A DNA stretch of 64,000 nt from Alphaproteobacteria bacterium. Lineage in GTDB: Bacteria; Pseudomonadota; Alphaproteobacteria; Caulobacterales; Maricaulaceae. The notes beneath the pieces are model-generated. The model searched no databases. It was not told the origin of the DNA and worked only from the letters and a program-made list of their open reading frames with translations. Within the stretch, counting starts at the first letter, position 1. Every line of letters starts with the position of its first letter. The position numbers and the translations under genes are program-made. The stretch spans positions 1-64,000 of the forward strand of contig JAAEZM010000007.1 in the NCBI GenBank assembly GCA_018222865.1, written 5' to 3'. Shown piece after piece: positions 37,947 to 49,524 of the stretch.

Positions 37947-40600
37947 CAGCCTGCAAGCACTGTACGGATCGCCGCCAGCGCCTCTTCAGCCTTGGATCCA
38001 TCCGGCCCGCCGGCTTGAGCAAAGTCGGGGCGTCCGCCACCGCCTTTCCCTCCGACCGCGGCAGAGCCCGCGCGAACGAGATCAACAGCGGTAAACCGTT
38101 CATGCAGATCCGTGGAGACCCCGACCGCCAGAGCAGCCTTGCCATCATTGACGCCGATAAAGACCGCGACCCCGGAACCCATGGAGGATTTGGCTTCATC
38201 GACGAGACCACGAAGATCCTTGCCGCCAACCCCTTCGACCACGCGGCCAATAAATTTCGTGCCATTAATGTCTTGAGGGCCCGCCGGGGCTGCGCCTGCT
38301 CCACCGCCCATGGCGAGTTGTTTCTTCGCCTCGGAAAGCTGTCGCTCGAGCTTTTTACGCTCTTCATTGAGAGCCTGGACACGCGCGACGAGATCGGCCG
38401 CCGGGATCTTCAAGGCCTCGGCAGCCGCGCGGCCATATCCGATCTGTTCTTCCATGAAGAGGCGCGCGGCCTCGCCCGTAAGCGCTTCGATACGACGGAC
38501 ACCTGAGGACACTGCGCCCTCATTGATAATCTTGAACAGGGCGATGTCACCGGTGCGTTCAACATGGGTTCCGCCGCATAATTCAACGGAATAGGCCTTG
38601 TCCTGATCACCCAGGCCATGGCCCATTGAGAGCACGCGAACACTGTCGCCATATTTCTCGCCGAAAAGCGCCATGGCGCCCGCCTCGATAGCCGCCTCAG
38701 GCGCCATTTCACGCACGCCCACCGGAGCATTCTGACGGATCACCGCATTGACCTGGGCTTCGATAGCCGCGAGCTCACCTGCGCTCACGCCCTTATTGTG
38801 CGAGAAATCGAAACGCAGACGATCCGGGCCGACATAGGAGCCCTTCTGCGTGACGTGCGCGCCCAGAACATCGCGCAAGGCGGCGTGCATGAGGTGGGTC
38901 GCGGAGTGATTGGACTTGCTTTCAGTGCGCAGATCCGCGTCCGCCGACAGGACAGCACTATCCCCCAGAGTGACCTCGCCGCTTTCCATCACGCCGACAT
39001 GCCCATGCACATCACCGCCACGCTTCTGCGTATCCTCAACCCGGAAAACCGCACCGTTTTCAAAGGTGATGGTCCCGGTATCGCCCGCCTGACCGCCGCT
39101 CTCGGCGTAAAAAGGGGTGCGGTCAAAAACCAGTTCTCCACTTTGCCCCTCGCCAAGGGCCTTGGCCTCAACGCCTTCAGCGACGATGGCTTGAAGCTTG
39201 CCCTCCCCTAGGACGCCCTCATAACCCAGGAATTCGCTCGGGCCGGTTTTTTCCCGGACCCCAAACCAGACTTCATCCGGCGCCACCTGGCCGGATGAAA
39301 ACTTGCTGGCGCGCGCATCCGCGCGCTGCTTTTCCATTGCGGTTTCAAAACCCGCCTCATCAACCGTCATCCCCTTGGCGCGCAGGGCATCCTGGGTGAG
39401 GTCAAGCGGGAAACCATAAGTGTCATAGAGTTTGAACGCGGTGGCGCCGGGCAGCGCATCGCCCTCGGCGAGATCCGCTGTGGCGTCCTCGAGCAGGGAC
39501 AGGCCGCGCCCCAAAGTGCGCTGGAAGCGTTCCTCTTCGGTCTTCAAAGTGTCTTCAATGAGCGCACGCGCACGGCCAAGCTCGGGATAGGCATCGCCCA
39601 TCTCGCTTTCCAGCGCCGGAACCAACTTCCACATCACTGGCTCGCTTGCGCCCAGAAGGTGCGCATGACGCATCGCCCGGCGCATGATCCGGCGCAGCAC
39701 ATAGCCGCGGCCTTCATTTGACGGCATGACGCCGTCGGCCATGAGGAAACAGGTGGAGCGCAAATGATCCGCGATCACCCGATGACTGCCGAGCGCATCG
39801 CCAGCCGCCTTGACGCCAAGCACATCCTCACCGGCGGCAATCAGATTGGCGAACAGGTCAACATCGTAATTATTGTGCTTGCCCTGGAGAATAGCGGCGA
39901 TCCGCTCCAATCCCATACCCGTATCGATCGATGGTTTGGGCAGGTCGACGCGATTATCAGCACCGAGCTGTTCATACTGCATGAAAACCAGGTTCCAGAT
40001 CTCGATGAAACGATCGCCATCCTCTTCCGGAGACCCTGGAGGGCCACCCCAAATGTCTTCGCCATGATCGAAGAAGATCTCTGAACATGGGCCGCACGGG
40101 CCCGTATCGCCCATTGACCAGAAATTATCCGAAGTGGAGATACCGATAATCCGGTCATCGCTTAGACCGGCGATCTTCTTCCAGAGCGTGCGCGCTTCCT
40201 CATCCTCGGAGAAGACCGTGATCAAGAGCTTGTCCGCTGGCAGGCCAAATTCCTTTGTCACAAGCTCCCAGGCATGGCTGATCGCTTGCTCTTTGAAATA
40301 ATCGCCAAAGGAGAAATTCCCGAGCATTTCAAAGAAGGTATGGTGGCGCGCGGTATAACCGACATTGTCGAGATCATTATGCTTACCGCCAGCACGCACG
40401 CATTTCTGTGAGCTTACAGCGCGCGGGATGGCGCGGCTCTCTTTACCGGTGAACACATTCTTGAACTGGACCATGCCCGCATTGGTGAAGAGCAAGGTCG
40501 GATCGTCCTGCGGCACGAGTGGGCTGGAGGCGACAACTTCATGCTCATTCCCGGCAAAATATTCGAGGAAGGTGGACCGGATATCGCGCAAGCTGGTCAT
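37946..40600 (-). CDS. alaS: Alanyl-tRNA synthetase
   Basis: [52 protein letters not shown]; full length with HxxxH and C-terminal DHHA1. Confidence 0.97.
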   Translation of the reverse strand: MTSLRDIRSTFLEYFAGNEHEVVASSPLVPQDDPTLLFTNAGMVQFKNVFTGKESRAIPRAVSSQKCVRAGGKHNDLDNVGYTARHHTFFEMLGNFSFGDYFKEQAISHAWELVTKEFGLPADKLLITVFSEDEEARTLWKKIAGLSDDRIIGISTSDNFWSMGDTGPCGPCSEIFFDHGEDIWGGPPGSPEEDGDRFIEIWNLVFMQYEQLGADNRVDLPKPSIDTGMGLERIAAILQGKHNNYDVDLFANLIAAGEDVLGVKAAGDALGSHRVIADHLRSTCFLMADGVMPSNEGRGYVLRRIMRRAMRHAHLLGASEPVMWKLVPALESEMGDAYPELGRARALIEDTLKTEEERFQRTLGRGLSLLEDATADLAEGDALPGATAFKLYDTYGFPLDLTQDALRAKGMTVDEAGFETAMEKQRADARASKFSSGQVAPDEVWFGVREKTGPSEFLGYEGVLGEGKLQAIVAEGVEAKALGEGQSGELVFDRTPFYAESGGQAGDTGTITFENGAVFRVEDTQKRGGDVHGHVGVMESGEVTLGDSAVLSADADLRTESKSNHSATHLMHAALRDVLGAHVTQKGSYVGPDRLRFDFSHNKGVSAGELAAIEAQVNAVIRQNAPVGVREMAPEAAIEAGAMALFGEKYGDSVRVLSMGHGLGDQDKAYSVELCGGTHVERTGDIALFKIINEGAVSSGVRRIEALTGEAARLFMEEQIGYGRAAAEALKIPAADLVARVQALNEERKKLERQLSEAKKQLAMGGGAGAAPAGPQDINGTKFIGRVVEGVGGKDLRGLVDEAKSSMGSGVAVFIGVNDGKAALAVGVSTDLHERFTAVDLVRAGSAAVGGKGGGGRPDFAQAGGPDGSKAEEALAAIRTVLAG

Positions 40601-40761
40601 TGGGGGCCTTTAGGTTTGGCAGTTTTGCGTCGCCGGACAGCAACGCCATCGGAAGAATACTCATATAGAAACGGGTGCCCGGCCCCGCCAGACACCCGTT
40701 AAATCGCAAGCTGAGGTGCGGGGCAATCCGCCCGCTTCAGCTCATGCCATCATACAGGCGC

Positions 40762-41838
40762 TTAACCTGCTGCGGCTTCCTCATCCTCGGCATCGGGACC
40801 AACGAGCATTTCATCAGCAATCAGCCCGGCATTTGCCCGGACCTTGGTCTCGATCTGATTGGCAATATCCGTGTGCTCGAGCAGGAATTTGCGGGCATTT
40901 TCACGCCCCTGACCGATACGTTCGGAATTATAGGAATACCAGGAACCGGACTTCTCGATCACATCGCCCTTCACGCCAAGGTCCAGCAATTCGCCCATTT
41001 TGGAGATGCCCTCGCCGTAGAGAATATCAAACTCCACCTCACGGAAGGGCGGGGCAACTTTGTTCTTCACGACTTTCACGCGTGTCTGGTTTCCGATCAC
41101 CTCATCGCGATTCTTCAAGGCGCCGATCCGGCGAATATCCAGGCGAACCGAAGAATAGAATTTCAGTGCGTTACCGCCGGTCGTGGTTTCCGGAGAGCCG
41201 AACATCACACCGATTTTCATCCGAATCTGGTTGATGAAGACCACCAGGCAGTTCGACTTGGAAATGGAGGCGGTGAGCTTGCGCAGGGCCTGGCTCATCA
41301 GGCGCGCTTGCAGGCCGGGCAGGCTATCACCCATCTCACCTTCAAGTTCCGCACGCGGGGTGAGCGCGGCCACCGAGTCGATCACCAAAATATCAACCGC
41401 GCCAGAGCGAACGAGCGTATCGGCGATTTCGAGCGCCTGCTCACCGGCATCGGGTTGAGAGACCAGCAATTCGCCGACATCGACACCCAGTTTTGCCGCA
41501 TAGACCGGATCAAGGGCGTGCTCGGCATCGACAAATGCGGCGACACCCCCCTTTTTCTGGGCTTCGGCGACCGTGTGCAGCGCCAAAGTCGTCTTACCGG
41601 AACTTTCAGGGCCGTAAATCTCGATGATTCGGCCTTTGGGCAGCCCGCCAATGCCAAGCGCAATGTCCAGGCCCAGGGACCCGGTCGAAACCGCCTCAAC
41701 TTCCATGGCGGGTTTTTGGCCCAGCTTCATGACCGAGCCTTTACCAAAGGCTTTGTCGATTTGGCTCAATGCCGCTTCAATGGCTTTTTGCTTATCCATC
41801 TCTTCGTCTTTCACGAGTCGAATCGCGCCCCTGCTCAT
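40762..41838 (-). CDS. recA: Recombinase RecA
   Basis: [27 protein letters not shown]...[23 protein letters not shown]; real start likely MSRGAIRL or MDKQ. Confidence 0.97.
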   Translation of the reverse strand: MSRGAIRLVKDEEMDKQKAIEAALSQIDKAFGKGSVMKLGQKPAMEVEAVSTGSLGLDIALGIGGLPKGRIIEIYGPESSGKTTLALHTVAEAQKKGGVAAFVDAEHALDPVYAAKLGVDVGELLVSQPDAGEQALEIADTLVRSGAVDILVIDSVAALTPRAELEGEMGDSLPGLQARLMSQALRKLTASISKSNCLVVFINQIRMKIGVMFGSPETTTGGNALKFYSSVRLDIRRIGALKNRDEVIGNQTRVKVVKNKVAPPFREVEFDILYGEGISKMGELLDLGVKGDVIEKSGSWYSYNSERIGQGRENARKFLLEHTDIANQIETKVRANAGLIADEMLVGPDAEDEEAAAG

Positions 41839-41908
41839 AATCGTTTTCCCTTATTTCACGCCCTATCCGGGCGAGCAACTGAACAAAGTCGTACCAGTTT
41901 TGTTCTCG

Positions 41909-41923
41909 GAACGCAAGGTGAAC
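41909..41923 (-). promoter_or_regulatory. LexA SOS box, alphaproteobacterial GTTC-N7-GTTC type
   Basis: Plus strand GAAC-GCAAGGT-GAAC, i.e. GTTC-ACCTTGC-GTTC toward recA, about 70 bp before the start. Confidence 0.8.
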
Positions 41924-42141
41924 ATTAATCGGCCCATACTTCAGGAACGACAATCAATATTCAGCCTTCAAGGCGTCTTTCCGCAGCCCTCTGGCGACAC
42001 GAGGGAGTATGGCAAACGCTCACGACAAAAGCTGTCACCCACCCGTCAGACGCGTAAGACCACCATTAGCGCTTTCAACTTGCGCGACTACACATACAAC
42101 TTTAACTAAGGGGTGTGGAATGTCCGGGGGGATTCACTTTT

Positions 42142-42255
42142 ATGCGTTATCTGACGGTTTTGGCTGCGTTTTCGGCTGCGTGTCTTTCAAGCCCAGCCCA
42201 TGGGCAGAACACGCTCGACTTTCTCAACGCGCATTATCCAGCTGCACCGCAGTAG
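42142..42255 (+). pseudogene. Relic of an S9 peptidase: signal peptide fused to C-terminal tail
   Basis: MRYLTVLAAFSAACLSSPAHGQNTLDFLNAHYPAAPQ*; the tail matches the C-terminus of the adjacent intact S9 peptidase (ETINFLRQHYPAN*). Confidence 0.6.
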
Positions 42256-42338
42256 AGCTGAGCGGTCGTGAGACTGTCTTGCGACCGGCCCGCCTGCCTA
42301 TCCAATCCACCACACAGAAAACCGATCGAGGGGAAAAC

Positions 42339-44321
42339 ATGTTCAAGCGTTTGACCGCCTGTCTGGCCGCTTTTGCGGCTGTGGGATTATCTGCCGCCGC
42401 TTCGGCTCAAGATACACCTGCTCATCATTACTTTGCGCAGATGGAAACGACATGGGATGCGGCGATTTCACCGGATGGTTCGCATGTCGCCCTTGGCTGT
42501 AGCCCGTCCGGGCTGCGCGAAGTCTGCATCTATGATTTGAGCGGCCAGGCCCAGATGCGTCGTGTGTCACCACCGGCGGGTAGCCGTTTCTACGGCATGC
42601 GCTGGGCGAGCGCCAATCACCTCCTGATCAGCCTCAGCAGCCTGCAAACCATCAATTCCATCAATGGAATCTATGAAGTCGACTATACGCGGCTTCTCTC
42701 ATTCGACATCCGCGACAATCAATCTGCACTCATGATGCGGCAGTTCGGCGGAAGTCTGAGCACTCTCTCCAATATCTCCAGCCTGCTGATCAATGATGAC
42801 GACAATATCGCCATGCAGATCACCCTGGCGACCAATACAGATGATGACCGGACCGGCTCGCGGATCGGAGGCAGCCAGGACTTTCAGACGATCGTCTTCG
42901 AAGTGGACCTGAATGACGGGGAGTATGGCGACCGCATCGTGAACTCCGCGCGGCTTTCCGTGCTTGATTTCGTCTTGAATGCGGACGGTGAAGTGATCGC
43001 CCGGGTGCTCTATGACAATGAATCAAACGCGTACAGCATTCGCGCCGGGCGTCGCGGCAATGATGATCTGTATGCCGCCAATCACCCGATCGACCTCCCC
43101 TATATCTTCGGGCCAATCGATGATTCGAGTGCGCTAGCGATCTTCATGCCTGATGGTGTCGGGCTTCAGCGACTGGATCTTGAGACCGGCGAGTTTTCCG
43201 CTTTCGATTTCCCGGTCAACCGAGCCGGAGCAGTGCTCGACCCGTCCACAGGCGAACTGGTCGGCTTTGAAGGCGTTTCCCGCAGCAATCAGCTGCCCGT
43301 GACCCGGTTTGACATTGATGAGGAACTTCAGACGCTGCAGAACCAGCTCGCGAACGCGCTGCCGGAGAGTGCGGTGAACCTGGTCTCCTGGACGCCGGAT
43401 CGCAACACGCTGATTGTTGAAGCGCGCGACCAGGGCAGGCCTGCGACCTTCTACCTGTTCGAACGCGACAGCATGGCTTTGAGTGTGTTGGCGACCGAAC
43501 AGGATTTCGTCCAGCAGTTTGAACTGCCGGAAGTGCGCACCTTGTCCTATCCGGCGCGTGATGGGCTGGACATCCCCGCCATTCTCTACACCCCCCCGGC
43601 CTCGCGGCGTGCTGAAGGCCCGCTGCCGCTTATCCTGATGCCGCATGGCGGGCCCCGCGCCCGCGATACCGCCAGCTATAACTGGCAAGCGGCCGCTCTC
43701 GCCTATGAAGGCTATGCCGTTCTCCAGCCCAACTTCCGCGGCTCGGTCGGGTTTGGCGGTTCGTTCGAAGCCGCCGGTTATGGCGAGTTCGGCGGTGCCA
43801 TGATCCGCGATATTGCCGATGGCGCCCGCTATCTGGCCGCGCAGGGCATCACGCGAGAGGATTATTGCGTGTTCGGTGGCAGCTATGGCGGCTATGCGGC
43901 TCTTATGCTGGCTCTTGATGATGCCGATGCGGCCCAGTGCGCAATCGCTTTCGCACCGGTCACCGATCCGCTCTCCATGCTGTCGCGCTATCGCAATAAT
44001 GACGATAACGCCAATGACATCATCGAATACTGGGAGCGCTATATGGGGTCCCGCTTCCAGTCCGATGAGGATATTTACGCCCAGTCACCGCGCCGCCGCG
44101 CCGCGACGCTGGAACGACCGGTCCTGCTTGTTCATGGTGCTGATGACCTGACCGTCCCGATCGATCAGTCCAACTGGTTTGTCGAGAACGCGCAATCAAC
44201 AGGCCTGGTCTCCTTTGTGCCAATGGCAGGCGAAGACCATTATCTCGGCAGCGTGACGGTCCGCGTGCGACTGATGGACGAGACGATCAACTTCCTGCGC
44301 CAACACTATCCGGCGAATTAA
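42339..44321 (+). CDS. S9 family prolyl oligopeptidase-like exported peptidase
   Basis: Signal peptide MFKRLTACLAAFAAVGLSAAASAQ; GGSYGGYAALMLAL (Ser nucleophile), VHGADDLTVPIDQS, GEDHYL. Confidence 0.9.
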   Translation: MFKRLTACLAAFAAVGLSAAASAQDTPAHHYFAQMETTWDAAISPDGSHVALGCSPSGLREVCIYDLSGQAQMRRVSPPAGSRFYGMRWASANHLLISLSSLQTINSINGIYEVDYTRLLSFDIRDNQSALMMRQFGGSLSTLSNISSLLINDDDNIAMQITLATNTDDDRTGSRIGGSQDFQTIVFEVDLNDGEYGDRIVNSARLSVLDFVLNADGEVIARVLYDNESNAYSIRAGRRGNDDLYAANHPIDLPYIFGPIDDSSALAIFMPDGVGLQRLDLETGEFSAFDFPVNRAGAVLDPSTGELVGFEGVSRSNQLPVTRFDIDEELQTLQNQLANALPESAVNLVSWTPDRNTLIVEARDQGRPATFYLFERDSMALSVLATEQDFVQQFELPEVRTLSYPARDGLDIPAILYTPPASRRAEGPLPLILMPHGGPRARDTASYNWQAAALAYEGYAVLQPNFRGSVGFGGSFEAAGYGEFGGAMIRDIADGARYLAAQGITREDYCVFGGSYGGYAALMLALDDADAAQCAIAFAPVTDPLSMLSRYRNNDDNANDIIEYWERYMGSRFQSDEDIYAQSPRRRAATLERPVLLVHGADDLTVPIDQSNWFVENAQSTGLVSFVPMAGEDHYLGSVTVRVRLMDETINFLRQHYPAN

Positions 44322-44445
44322 TCTCCGGACGTTTCAAGCAAGAGCGGGGTCGGCAAGGCATTGCCGCCCCCGTTTCCTTGTGGGGCCTGGCGGGGCCGCA
44401 AGGGGCGATTTGCCCTGTCGCGTGAGAACCGCTAAATTCAGCTTA

Positions 44446-45828
44446 ATGCTGGATTTTCTTCCTCATTGGATGCGTCTCACGCTCTGCCTGTCCTTGGCGA
44501 CAGGACTTGCAAATTGCGGCTCACCACCGCCCGAAGACGCCGTCACCGCGCTGACATTTGACGCCTTGCGCGCGGGCAATGAGCTGATCGTCCTGACCCT
44601 TGATGCCCCCACCATCTATACCGCCGACGCGGATACAGGTGAGCCGACCGGCTATGAAGCAGATCTCATCCGCGCGTTCGCTCGCGAATACGGGCTGACG
44701 GTGCGCTATGAGGTCCGGCCGGATATCGAGACCCTCCTGAGTGCGCTTGGTGCGGGTGAAGGACATCTCGCAGCGGCCAATCTGACGGTGACCGAAGACC
44801 GCGAAGCCATGCTTCGATTTGGTCCGGTTTATCGAAATACTCGCGAACAACTCGTCTGCAATGATAGTGGCCCGGTGCCCACGCGATTATCGCGCCTTCC
44901 CGAGGCGCGCATCACCGTGCTTGACGGGTCGAGCTATCTCGCAACCCTCACCGCGATCGCACGGGACATGCCGGATGTGAGCTGGACGACCGAAGCGGCG
45001 GGCTCAGCCATGCCGCTTCTGGAACAAGTCCATCAGCAAGACTTCGACTGTACGATTGCGGACAGTTTTCTCGCGGACTTCGCCCGTCGTCGGCATCCTG
45101 ACCTTGTCGTCGGCATGGATGTCAGCGAGGAACGCGGCCTGGCCTGGGCCTATGATGACGAGATTGCCGGCCTGGGCGATGCCTTGGAATACTGGTTCGG
45201 CTGGGCGCACGAATCCGGATTTCTTGAAGAGCTCGACGAAACCTGGTTCGGACGCTTCGGGGATTTCGACTATGTCGACATCCGCAGCTTCGTTGAGCGT
45301 GTAGATACGCGATTGCCGCGCTATGAACCGCATTTCCGCACAGCCGCAGAGGAAACCCCCTTCAATTGGGAACTCCTCGCCGCACAGGCGTATCAGGAAA
45401 GCCACTGGGATGCAGAGGCGGTCAGCGCGACAGGCGTGCGCGGATTGATGATGCTCACACTGTCGACCGCCGAGCGCGTGGGTGTCGAGGACCGTACAGA
45501 CCCGGTCCAGAGCATTGCCGGTGGCGCGCGCTACCTATCAGACCTCTACCGCCGCATCCCCGACGCCGTACAGGGCGAGGACCGGCTCTGGTTTGCACTC
45601 GCCGCCTATAATGTCGGCATGGGACATATGTATGATGCGCGGGCGCTCGCAGAACGCCTGGGACGGGACAAGAATAGCTGGAGCGATCTGGCACTTACCC
45701 TGCCCTTGCTCTCAGACCCGGACTATTACCCGACGCTTCGCTATGGCTATGCGCGTGGCTATGAGCCGGTGAATTACGTGCAGAAAGTCCGCGAATACCT
45801 CGCCTTGCTGCAAGCGCAACGGCTGTAG
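44446..45828 (+). CDS. MltF-like lytic transglycosylase (SBP3 plus SLT domains), lipoprotein
   Basis: ATGLANCGS lipobox; TGYEADLIRAFAREYGL; AAQAYQESHWDAEAVSATGVRGLMMLT. Confidence 0.85.
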   Translation: MLDFLPHWMRLTLCLSLATGLANCGSPPPEDAVTALTFDALRAGNELIVLTLDAPTIYTADADTGEPTGYEADLIRAFAREYGLTVRYEVRPDIETLLSALGAGEGHLAAANLTVTEDREAMLRFGPVYRNTREQLVCNDSGPVPTRLSRLPEARITVLDGSSYLATLTAIARDMPDVSWTTEAAGSAMPLLEQVHQQDFDCTIADSFLADFARRRHPDLVVGMDVSEERGLAWAYDDEIAGLGDALEYWFGWAHESGFLEELDETWFGRFGDFDYVDIRSFVERVDTRLPRYEPHFRTAAEETPFNWELLAAQAYQESHWDAEAVSATGVRGLMMLTLSTAERVGVEDRTDPVQSIAGGARYLSDLYRRIPDAVQGEDRLWFALAAYNVGMGHMYDARALAERLGRDKNSWSDLALTLPLLSDPDYYPTLRYGYARGYEPVNYVQKVREYLALLQAQRL

Positions 45829-45850
45829 TTTCAGACCTGACCGGCCTCGC

Positions 45851-48376
45851 CTAACCCTTGGCGCCGAGCTCCTGCTTCACCTTCTCCGCCAACTGTGTGA
45901 GCGTAAACGGCTTGGGCAGGAAGGAGATTTCCTGCTCCTCAGACAAGGTCTTGGAGAATTGCTCGGCGGCATAGCCGGAAATGAACACGATGCGTGTATC
46001 GGTGAGCATGTCGCGCGCTTTTTCCAACAGGCCAGGCCCGTCCAGCCCAGGCATCACCACATCGGAGATCAGAAGGTCGAAGCCCTCCTCTTCATCCTCG
46101 AGGATCTCGTACGCCTCTTCGCCATCACACGCTTCGACCACATCATAGCCTCGCTTGGCCAGGGTCTTGGCCGCGATATTCCGCACCGCGTCTTCATCCT
46201 CGACCAGGAGGATACGCCCCTTGCCGGACAGGTCCGCAGGAGCGGGCTCGACGGCCTTGGCTTCCTCAACCGCGGCAAGCTCAACGCTCTCCTCCTCGGT
46301 GGGCTGGTGGCCAGGCAGATAGATGGTGAAGGTCGTCCCCTTACCCACTTCAGAATCAGCAAACAGGAAGCCACCGGATTGTTTGACAATGCCGTAGACT
46401 GTCGCCAGGCCGAGCCCTGTTCCCTTGCCCGCTTCCTTTGTGGTGAAGAAGGGTTCGAAGATCTTGGTCAGGGTTTCGGCGTCCATGCCATGGCCCTTAT
46501 CCTCGACATCAATAGCCACCCAATCGCCTTCGCGCGGGCTGGGTGCCCCTGCCTGACGGACGACCTCATCATCAACCGCCTTGGTGCGGATGGTCAGCTC
46601 GCCGCCCCCCTGATCGCGCATGGCATCGCGGGCATTCGCCGCGAGATTGATGATCGCCGTTTCCAGCTGACCTTTATCCGCCTTTATCAGCGGCACATTC
46701 CGGCCGTGGACAATATCCAGGCGCACCGTCTCTTCGACGATCTGACGCAGCAGCACGGAGACGTCAGAGAGCATATCACCGACATTCAGCGTTTCGGTCC
46801 GGAAGGTCTGCTTGCGCGAGAAAGCGAGAAGCTTGCGCACCAGGCCTGCCGCGCGCGCCACGGTGGAATTGATCGCCTGAAGCTCACCATAATCAGGATC
46901 GCCGACCGGGTGGCGATTGAGCAATTCATCCGTATTGAGGCGAACCGCGGTAAGCAGATTGTTGAAATCGTGCGCAACGCCGCCGGCCAGCTGGCCCACA
47001 GCCTGCATTTTATTGGCCTGGGCGAACTGGCGCTCCATATCCTTCCAGCTCGTCACATCGATCACATAGGCCACCCGCTTGCCACCGCGCGCGGGCGCGA
47101 AGGCGAGATGGACATGAACCGGCTTCTCGCTGTCCAGTAAGGCTTCCGCTCGCTCGCCGCTTCCGGCCATGGCCGCGGCAAAGGCATCCGTCGCCGATTG
47201 CCCGTCTTCCCAGCTGAACATGTCGCAGAATTTGATACCGGGCAGAGCCTTCCCGCCCGTGAGCTGAACCAGAACCGGGTTTACGTCTTCGATGATTGCC
47301 GTTTCGGGATCTGCCCCATCCAGGCGAACCACGCCAAACGGCGCGCTGGCGAACATCTCATCCAGCGTGTGGCCTGCATCGCGCCCCTGTCCCATGGCCT
47401 GCGCCACGCCTGGCGGTGCGCCGGTGACGGAAAGGCCATACATGACCACGCGGGCAACAGGCGGATCGCCCGGCGCCCACTCCACGGCCAGAGCGACCGG
47501 GCTTTCAATGCCATCGCGCGCCTTCATGCGCGCATCAATGCGCGACACGCCCTCACCGCCACGAGTCTGCAAAACCGCTTTCGCTCCCGTGCCCGTCAGA
47601 ACACTGTCCAGGCGCGGAAACTTCTCACCTTCCGCCAGGCCCAGCCAGGCCCGCAAGGTCGCATTCCCGGCAGCGATATCTCCATTGGCCCGCAAGGAAA
47701 ACAGCGCGACCGGGGCATTCTGGCTCCAATCCGTGCTGGCCGGAGCCGAGCCGGTCAGGCCCTCCCCCGCATCATGCAAGCGCCAGAGAATGAGGCTTTC
47801 ACCCTGAGGGCGCGCATCGAGACGGAAATGTCTTGTCTGGGTTTCGCTCACCGGTAGCGGTGGCAACATCTCGCCCGCTGTCTCTCCCGAAGCGGTCGAG
47901 CGCGCCAAGCGATAGACCGTGCCATCGCCGCCGCCAGCACCTGCCCACAGCCGGTCAATCGTTGGCAGGCCGAAGCTCTGCCCGATAACCCCGACCTGTT
48001 TGGTGAGATCCTTATAGGCCTGATTGCCCCAGCGCACGCCGCCGCGCCGATCTGTGACCAGAACGGGATCTGGGAAATTCTCCATCGCCGTGAAGCCCAA
48101 TTCCTCAGGACCGGCAATGCGATTGCGAATGACCGTATTGCGGAAGCCTCTCCCGGCCGTTTCCCCGGCGGCGATGGCATAGAGAAGAAGCACACCCATG
48201 GCGGCAAGACCGGAGAGGTAGAACAATCCCTGCCAGCCTTCATCTCCGCCACCAAGGACGGCGGCCACCGCAGCGGCGACGACAATCAGAGCCAGGACCC
48301 AGACGGCAACGCGTCCAAAAGGCTTGTCCCAGAAGGCTTTACGGTTGGTCGGTTCGGTGATCGGGCTGTCGGCCAT
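45851..48376 (-). CDS. cckA: Hybrid histidine kinase, CckA-like cell-cycle kinase
   Basis: Two N-terminal TMs, PAS regions, [16 protein letters not shown]-box, HATPase, C-terminal REC ([28 protein letters not shown]); located next to flhB. Confidence 0.85.
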   Translation of the reverse strand: MADSPITEPTNRKAFWDKPFGRVAVWVLALIVVAAAVAAVLGGGDEGWQGLFYLSGLAAMGVLLLYAIAAGETAGRGFRNTVIRNRIAGPEELGFTAMENFPDPVLVTDRRGGVRWGNQAYKDLTKQVGVIGQSFGLPTIDRLWAGAGGGDGTVYRLARSTASGETAGEMLPPLPVSETQTRHFRLDARPQGESLILWRLHDAGEGLTGSAPASTDWSQNAPVALFSLRANGDIAAGNATLRAWLGLAEGEKFPRLDSVLTGTGAKAVLQTRGGEGVSRIDARMKARDGIESPVALAVEWAPGDPPVARVVMYGLSVTGAPPGVAQAMGQGRDAGHTLDEMFASAPFGVVRLDGADPETAIIEDVNPVLVQLTGGKALPGIKFCDMFSWEDGQSATDAFAAAMAGSGERAEALLDSEKPVHVHLAFAPARGGKRVAYVIDVTSWKDMERQFAQANKMQAVGQLAGGVAHDFNNLLTAVRLNTDELLNRHPVGDPDYGELQAINSTVARAAGLVRKLLAFSRKQTFRTETLNVGDMLSDVSVLLRQIVEETVRLDIVHGRNVPLIKADKGQLETAIINLAANARDAMRDQGGGELTIRTKAVDDEVVRQAGAPSPREGDWVAIDVEDKGHGMDAETLTKIFEPFFTTKEAGKGTGLGLATVYGIVKQSGGFLFADSEVGKGTTFTIYLPGHQPTEEESVELAAVEEAKAVEPAPADLSGKGRILLVEDEDAVRNIAAKTLAKRGYDVVEACDGEEAYEILEDEEEGFDLLISDVVMPGLDGPGLLEKARDMLTDTRIVFISGYAAEQFSKTLSEEQEISFLPKPFTLTQLAEKVKQELGAKG

Positions 48377-48416
48377 CTCAAACTCCGGCGCGAATCAATA
48401 GGGTGTGGGCGATAGA

Positions 48417-49511
48417 CTACTCGCTCGGGCGGTATTGTGCTCGCCCGGTCGATTTGGAAAGCGAAAGTACATAGCCAATGACGCGAGCCACGGCCTTGAA
48501 GTGGTCTACGGGGATCTCTTCATCAAGCTCGGCAGTCGCCCAAAGCGCGCGTGCGAGCGGAGGATCCTCGACAATCGGGATTTCATTTTCTTCGGCCAGC
48601 TCGCGGATCCGCTTGGCCACAAGGTCGACACCCTTGGCAAGGCAAATCGGAGCCGGCGTCTCGCCCTGCTCATAATAAAGGGCGATCGCATAGTGGGTCG
48701 GGTTGGTGATGACCACCGTACTCTCGGGCACTTTCGCCATCATGCGCTTGCGCGAGCGCTCCTCACGGATCTGGCGCAGCTTGGCCCGGACCAGCGGGTC
48801 ACCTTCGGACTGTTTGAGCTCATCCTTGATCTCGCGGCGCGACATGCGATTGCGCTTGATGAAACTCTGTTTCTGGAAAACGTAGTCGAGAGCGGCAATC
48901 GCGGCATAGACGATGAGCGCGGCGATCAGAAGTTCGATGGCGGATTGGCGGATAATCGCCACAACGGCGCCGATATCAAGCTCCGGCAGGCCCGCGAGAA
49001 TATCCTTCTTCGGATAGATAACCAGGAAGGCCGCGGCTGCGACCAGGATCATCTTGCCGACACCTTTGAGAAAGTTCGCCCAGCCTTGTGGACCAAAGGT
49101 TTTCTTGAACCCCTCCAGCGGATTCACTTTCTTGATATCCGGCTTGATCTTCTCAGTCGTGAACAACATGCCCTGCTGGACCAAATGGCCCGCCAGACCC
49201 GCTATGAAAAGAACACCAATCGGAAAGCCGACAGCCGCCAATGTGGTCCACATCGTGCCTTCCAGCAGATCCATCAGTCCCGGCGCATCCACGCTGAGTT
49301 GATGCGACTGCGCCAGGAAGACCTGCATAGAGCTGGCCATATTCTGTGCCATGGAGGGGAAGACGAACCCCACAAGTGCCAGCCCGGAGGCCAGGACGAA
49401 CCAGCCCGGGATTTCCTGGGACTTTGCGACATCGCCCTTCTTGCGGGCCTCATCCAGCTTGTGCTGGGTCGGTTCTTCGGTTTTTTGACTTTCGTCTTCG
49501 CCTTCGGCCAT
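48417..49511 (-). CDS. flhB: Flagellar export protein FlhB
   Basis: KTEEPTQHKLDEARKKGDVAKSQEI...VVITNPTHYAIALYY (NPTH cleavage site). Confidence 0.95.
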   Translation of the reverse strand: MAEGEDESQKTEEPTQHKLDEARKKGDVAKSQEIPGWFVLASGLALVGFVFPSMAQNMASSMQVFLAQSHQLSVDAPGLMDLLEGTMWTTLAAVGFPIGVLFIAGLAGHLVQQGMLFTTEKIKPDIKKVNPLEGFKKTFGPQGWANFLKGVGKMILVAAAAFLVIYPKKDILAGLPELDIGAVVAIIRQSAIELLIAALIVYAAIAALDYVFQKQSFIKRNRMSRREIKDELKQSEGDPLVRAKLRQIREERSRKRMMAKVPESTVVITNPTHYAIALYYEQGETPAPICLAKGVDLVAKRIRELAEENEIPIVEDPPLARALWATAELDEEIPVDHFKAVARVIGYVLSLSKSTGRAQYRPSE

Positions 49512-49524
49512 CCGCGCCTCCCCG

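Noticed and set aside
40675-41928. 417-aa plus-strand ORF
   Set aside because: Antisense to recA.
42009-42338. N-terminal extension of the S9 peptidase ORF
   Set aside because: Internal ATG at 42339 has a ribosome site and a signal peptide; extension overlaps the relic ORF in another frame.
45959-47140. 393-aa plus-strand ORF (and 47198..47857, 48405..49604)
   Set aside because: Antisense to cckA and flhB; GC-driven mirror ORFs.
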